Shown here: one piece after another, positions 29,843 to 33,369 of the stretch
Layout of the letters: each line of letters begins with the position of its first letter
Numbering within the stretch: the first letter of the stretch is position 1
Assembly (NCBI GenBank): GCA_902798105.1
Contig: CADBVG010000034.1
Location: 1 to 33,369, forward strand
Source of the DNA: an uncultured Eubacteriales bacterium
Lineage (GTDB): Bacteria > Bacillota > Clostridia > Christensenellales > Aristaeellaceae
Reading direction: 5' to 3'
Length of the DNA: 33,369 nt
The notes under the pieces: model-generated
Database searches by the model: none
Told to the model about the DNA's origin: nothing
The model's input: the letters and a program-made list of their open reading frames with translations, nothing else
Position numbers and translations under genes: made by a program

Positions 29843-31104
29843 AAGAACAGCCTTTCCGCCAGCTCGGGCCGGTCGTAGAAGTGGATGTGGGGGTAGCCCG
29901 CCAGCACATTCTTATAGATGTAGCCCTCCCGGTAGCGTCGCTCGCCCTTGGACACCTCAAAGCGGGTGGCCAGCGGGGCCGTGGGCGTCACCACCGAGTG
30001 GTGGAACTCGTGGGCTGGGAAGCGATAGCCGTCGCCGTCGGTGACGGTCACATAACCGAAGCGCTGCAAGCGGTTCGTCATCTCCCATTTCAGGTCGATG
30101 GCGCCGATCATCGACAGGTACAGCATGCCCCCGCACTCGGCGTACACCCGCATGCCACCCTCGATGGCCTCCCGCATCGACGCGGCCATGGCGTCGTTGG
30201 CCTTCAATTCAGCCTCGAAAACCTCGGGGAAGCCCCCGGGCAGGTACAGCGCGTCCAATCCTTCGGGCAGGGCCGTATCTGACAGCGGCGTGAAGGGCAC
30301 CAGCTCGGCCCCCATGCGCCGCAGGGCGATCAGGTTCGCTTCGTAGGTGAATGAGAACGCCGCGTCCTTCGCCAGGCCGATGCGCAGCCCCTTCAGGCTT
30401 TCGGGACAGTGGAAGGGCACGGGCGACAGTTCGCCCGCCCGGCCTGCCACGGCCCGCAGCGCATCCATGTCCAGCTGCAAAAGCGACGCCGCCCGGTCGA
30501 TCTGGCACTTCGCCTCGGGGCGCTCCTCCACCGGCACCAGCCCCAGGTGGCGGTCGGGCATGCCCAGGCCGGCGTCCTTCGGCAGCCATCCCACGCAGGG
30601 CAGGCCGATGCCCGCCATGGCCTCTTTAATCAGGTCATAGTGCCGCTGGGACGACGCCCGATTCACCAGCACCCCGGCAATGGTATTGTCGGGTCGGTAC
30701 TTCATGAAGCCCAGGGCCGTGGCCGCCGCGCTGGCGGCACTGCCGGAGGCGTCCACCACCAGCACGATGGGTGTATGGGTATGCAGGGCCAGGGCGTAGG
30801 CGCTGCACTGGGTGCCGCCGCCGAGGCCGTCATACATGCCCATGGCCCCCTCGATCACGGCGATGTCCGCGCCCTCGCTGCCCTCCGCCAGTATCCGTGT
30901 CACGCTGTCCGGCGCGCACAGCCACTCATCCAGGTTGTGGGAAGGACGACCGCAGGCGATGCGGTGGAAGCCGGGGTCAATGTAATCCGGCCCAGACTTG
31001 AACGGCGCGACGCGAAAGCCCTTCTCCCGCAGCGCCGCCATCAGCGCCAGCGACGCCGTGGTCTTGCCACAGCCGCTGCTGATGCCCGCCAGCATGACGC
31101 GCAT
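29839..31104 (-). CDS. cbiA: Cobyrinate a,c-diamide synthase
   Basis: A 421-aa CobB/CbiA-type amidotransferase acting on cobyrinate (CbiA) or hydrogenobyrinate (CobB). The N-terminal ATPase part has GISSGCGKTT (7-16), PFKSGPDYIDPGFH, EGAMGMYDGL and VLVNRASSQRHYDLIKEA. The C-terminal glutaminase has LYLPGGFPEVFEAEL, nucleophile Cys324 in YAECGGMLYLS, and EFHHS near the end. Of two close ATGs, 31104 is preferred because GAGGGGG is 8-9 nt away; 31110 would leave only 2-3 nt. First gene of the cobalamin run, with a promoter at 31170-31198. Confidence 0.96.
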   Translation of the reverse strand: MRVMLAGISSGCGKTTASLALMAALREKGFRVAPFKSGPDYIDPGFHRIACGRPSHNLDEWLCAPDSVTRILAEGSEGADIAVIEGAMGMYDGLGGGTQCSAYALALHTHTPIVLVVDASGSAASAAATALGFMKYRPDNTIAGVLVNRASSQRHYDLIKEAMAGIGLPCVGWLPKDAGLGMPDRHLGLVPVEERPEAKCQIDRAASLLQLDMDALRAVAGRAGELSPVPFHCPESLKGLRIGLAKDAAFSFTYEANLIALRRMGAELVPFTPLSDTALPEGLDALYLPGGFPEVFEAELKANDAMAASMREAIEGGMRVYAECGGMLYLSMIGAIDLKWEMTNRLQRFGYVTVTDGDGYRFPAHEFHHSVVTPTAPLATRFEVSKGERRYREGYIYKNVLAGYPHIHFYDRPELAERLFL

Positions 31105-31169
31105 ATGCATACCCCCTCGCCCCTGAAATATCGCGCTTTGAGTCCATTTACCAACGAAACCCATGTTAC

Positions 31170-31198
31170 AGTATACCACAGCGGGACAAGGCCATCAA
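31170..31198 (-). promoter_or_regulatory. Promoter of the cobalamin gene run
   Basis: Minus strand: TTGATG (31198-31193), 17-bp spacer, TATACT (31175-31170). The leader to cbiA is only about 60 nt, too short for a cobalamin riboswitch. Confidence 0.75.
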
Positions 31199-31292
31199 GT
31201 TCATAGTGTAGAAACATATATGTAATATTATTATAACCATTTTGACGTATCATGAAAATGTGACGATTTCGGCAAAATTTGGGGAAGAAATT

Positions 31293-33119
31293 ATGGCAAA
31301 TCAGAAAACAGCCGCAACAAGGCCGCCCGATCGCCGGGGCGAGCCCAGGCGCAGGCGCCCGCCGTCCCGCGGCCCCCTGCGCATCATGCGGCGCAAGCTG
31401 CGGCGGCTGTACCGGCGACATCCCAGGGTAAAGCGCGTCTTGCCCGTCGTCTCGTTCGTACTGTGCCTGGTGATGATCGTGGTGGTGGGCTCATTGGGCG
31501 TCCTGGCCATACTGCCCAGGCCGGCCAACCGGGCGCGCCCTGAGGCACAGGTGGCCGCGCCGCCCCTGACCCGGTCGCCCACCCCAACGCCTGAGCCCAC
31601 GCCCGAGCCCACCCCGGACCTGACCCGCTGGCTGCAAGCGGCCGCGCCCGGACCGGACTACGCCGATCCCGCGCGGAACGGGCTGCTAAAGGACATCGAG
31701 GTATTCACGGAGGCCCCCGACGCAGGCGAGGCCATCCACATGATGGACTCCAACAGCTACGCGACGCTGGAGGGCGTTACCACCTTCCGCGGCAGCCACT
31801 ACCGGGACGGCGGGGCCTGGGGAACGATCCCGGACAACCCCACCCAGCTGACCGAGGTTTGGCAGAAGAAGATCCACAGCCTGGACGAATGGACCGGCGT
31901 GGGCTGGACGGGACAGCCCAGCCTGGTGCGCTGGCCGGAAAATCTGCGCCGCCAGATGAACATCAAGCCCGAAAAGCGGGACAAGGACGGCCTGGTGGAG
32001 GTCATCTATGCCACGCTGGACGGCCACATCTACTTTCTGGACATGGAGGACGGCGCGAAGACCCGGGACGCCATCGACATCGACGCGCCCATCAAGGGCA
32101 GCCTGAGCGTCGACCCCAGGGGTCTGCCGCTGTTGTACTGCGGCCAGGGCATCTACGAGGTCGAGGGCAAGCGGCTGAAATGTGGCACCCGCGTCTGGAG
32201 CCTGATCGACCAGGAGCTGCTGTACTTCCTGGACGGCAAGGACCCAGCGGCCCATCGCGGCTGGTTCGCCTTCGACTGTTCGCCGCTGGTGGACGGCGAA
32301 ACTGACACCATGATCACCGCCGGGGAAAACGGCGTGCTGTACAAGGTAAAGCTAAACACCCGCGCCCGTACCGGCGACATCGGCATCAACCCGAAGGTCA
32401 CCCGCTACGTCTACAGGTACGACCGTGACAGGAACGGCAAACCGGGCACTGAAAACAGCGTGGCGATCTACAACAGCTACGTCTACTTTGCCACGAACAA
32501 CGGCACGATACAGTGCGTGGATCTGAACGACATGTCCCTGGTGTGGTGCCTGGACGCAAAGGACGACATCGACGCCAGCCTGGTGATCGAGGTGGAGGAC
32601 GACGGCATGGTGGCGCTGTACGCCGCCAACGAGCTGGACCACCGGGGCCACAGCGGCGAAAGCCAGATGTTCAAGCTGAACGCGCTGACCGGCGAGCTGC
32701 TCTGGAACCGGGATTCCGACCCCATCCACCAGAACGACGACAACGGCGGCGGCAGCTTCGCCACCCCCGCCGTGGGCAAGGACGACCTGTCCGGCCTGGT
32801 TTTCTTCCACATCTGCCGCACCCGCGAAGGCGAGGGCATGCTCTACGCCCTGGACAAGGCCACCGGCGAGGCCGTATGGTCGCTGCCCCTGGGCGCACAC
32901 GGCTGGTCCTCCCCCACCTGCGTGTACACCGAATCCGGCAAGGGCTACGTACTGGTGGGCAGTTCCGACGGCAGGCTGCGCCTGCTGGACGGCCTGACCG
33001 GCGACGAGGCCGCCAGCATTGAACTGAGGGGCAACATCGAGGGCACCCCCGCCGTGTTCGACGACATGATCGTGGTAGGCACGCGAAGCTGCAGGATTTA
33101 CGGGATAAAAATAACATAG
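31293..33119 (+). CDS. Membrane-anchored PQQ-like beta-propeller protein
   Basis: A 608-aa protein. A basic cytosolic N-terminus rich in Arg and Pro (1-50) is followed by one membrane helix (about 51-77, LPVVSFVLCLVMIVVVGSLGVLAIL). A proline-rich stalk with TPTPEPTPEPTP (about 95-106) leads to an extracellular propeller (about 140-608). Blades carry PQQ-like (BamB-type) repeats: YATLDGHIYFLDMEDG, NGVLYKVKL, YFATNNGTIQCVDLNDMSLVW, MFKLNALTGELLWNRD, LYALDKATGEAVWSLPLG and GSSDGRLRLLDGLTGDEAASIEL. Such propellers act as scaffolds or surface binding modules; PQQ binding itself is doubtful. Start at 31293 follows GGGGAAG. It is divergent from cbiA. Function unknown. Confidence 0.9.
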   Translation: MANQKTAATRPPDRRGEPRRRRPPSRGPLRIMRRKLRRLYRRHPRVKRVLPVVSFVLCLVMIVVVGSLGVLAILPRPANRARPEAQVAAPPLTRSPTPTPEPTPEPTPDLTRWLQAAAPGPDYADPARNGLLKDIEVFTEAPDAGEAIHMMDSNSYATLEGVTTFRGSHYRDGGAWGTIPDNPTQLTEVWQKKIHSLDEWTGVGWTGQPSLVRWPENLRRQMNIKPEKRDKDGLVEVIYATLDGHIYFLDMEDGAKTRDAIDIDAPIKGSLSVDPRGLPLLYCGQGIYEVEGKRLKCGTRVWSLIDQELLYFLDGKDPAAHRGWFAFDCSPLVDGETDTMITAGENGVLYKVKLNTRARTGDIGINPKVTRYVYRYDRDRNGKPGTENSVAIYNSYVYFATNNGTIQCVDLNDMSLVWCLDAKDDIDASLVIEVEDDGMVALYAANELDHRGHSGESQMFKLNALTGELLWNRDSDPIHQNDDNGGGSFATPAVGKDDLSGLVFFHICRTREGEGMLYALDKATGEAVWSLPLGAHGWSSPTCVYTESGKGYVLVGSSDGRLRLLDGLTGDEAASIELRGNIEGTPAVFDDMIVVGTRSCRIYGIKIT

Positions 33120-33134
33120 CGGCATCCGTGCCGC
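33119..33134 (+). terminator. Short hairpin at the beta-propeller gene's stop codon
   Basis: GCGGCA and TGCCGC pair around TCCG just after the stop codon. No T-run follows, so it is a weak terminator candidate at best. The rest of 33135-33369 has no gene I can support. Confidence 0.3.
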
Positions 33135-33288
33135 CTCCCGTTGACCGCATGTCCCGGCAGGGCAATGGCGGCGCTGGCGCCGCCGCCACGTTCCGGAATC
33201 GAGTAGGACGGGCGTAATAAGCCCCCGTCATTTCACCGCACCAGCATGTGATACTACTCTCAGGTTAAAACAGCGAAAGCTGTGTAGC

Positions 33289-33369
33289 AGATTTTTCGTC
33301 CTGGCAAGGAAAGACTCTGCAGGCTTGCTGGCGGCAAGTCAAGGAGGCTTGACGCAGTCAGGGCGGAAA
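33289..33369. repeat. Possible dispersed repeat at window end
   Basis: TTTTTCGTCCTG (from about 33292) and CAGGGCGGAAA (33359-33369) are near-complementary ends around a segment with GGCAAG motifs. The shape resembles repeats common between genes of gut Clostridia. Only one copy is visible and the window cuts it, so this is tentative. Confidence 0.35.

Noticed and set aside
31105-31292. Cobalamin riboswitch upstream of cbiA
   Set aside because: The leader is about 60 nt and I could not find a B12-box-like sequence.

Overview
This GC-rich window looks like the chromosome of an uncultured gut-type Clostridia (Firmicutes). The signs are an rpsF-ssb-rpsR operon in the usual Firmicutes order, several Clostridia-typical orphan families (DUF6106-like, DUF554, COG2509), strong AGGAGG-type ribosome binding sites, sigma-A promoters with 17-bp spacing, and a high density of short palindromic intergenic repeats. 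A Christensenellales-like lineage is a guess. No rRNA, tRNA, CRISPR array, transposase or phage gene was seen.

Layout. 1-1494: repeat-derived DNA, then tcdA (ThiF/E1-like, minus) divergent from a 79-aa small protein gene (plus). 1495-4970: a composite repeat, a ZIP metal transporter gene behind a 16-bp perfect operator-like palindrome, then a minus-strand pair (Na/Pi cotransporter with PhoU domain, and an ArsC/Spx-like protein lacking its usual cysteine) joined by a 4-bp overlap. 5088-6694: an ABC permease/ATPase operon without a binding-protein gene, with one palindromic repeat in its leader and another between the genes. 6695-7198: an AT-rich gap. 7199-9343: a membrane HD-GYP protein. 9496-10886: rpsF-ssb-rpsR with promoter, possible S6:S18 leader hairpin and terminator. 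10967-14130: an orphan iron/cobalamin-type binding protein, a roughly 320-bp repeat element with terminal inverted repeats, and a BMP-family binding protein. 14322-17207: a PAS-GGDEF-EAL-PAS protein. 17323-19057: a 4Fe-4S aldo/keto reductase with a DUF6106-like partner. 19064-22519: a MITE-like repeat, a long-stem bidirectional terminator, and a CUT1 sugar ABC operon (binding protein, two permeases).

22667-31198: a minus-strand run starting at a good promoter upstream of cbiA: cbiA, cobD, an AT-rich EVE-PD-(D/E)XK nuclease gene, cbiP, cbiB, DUF554 and a COG2509 flavoprotein. The cbiA-cobD-cbiP-cbiB set covers late corrinoid assembly (a,c-diamide formation, aminopropanol phosphate synthesis, side-chain amidation, and attachment of the aminopropanol arm). 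No corrin-ring genes and no cobalamin riboswitch are visible. 31293-33119: a membrane-anchored PQQ-type beta-propeller protein, followed by more repeat-like DNA to the window end.

Two things stand out. First, families of dispersed palindromic elements built around an ATTCTGATTT(A/G)TCG arm sit in leaders, between cistrons and directly on stop codons, and some carry larger cargo. Second, a compositionally foreign predicted modified-base-reading nuclease gene sits inside the cobalamin operon, next to a truncated copy of one of those elements.
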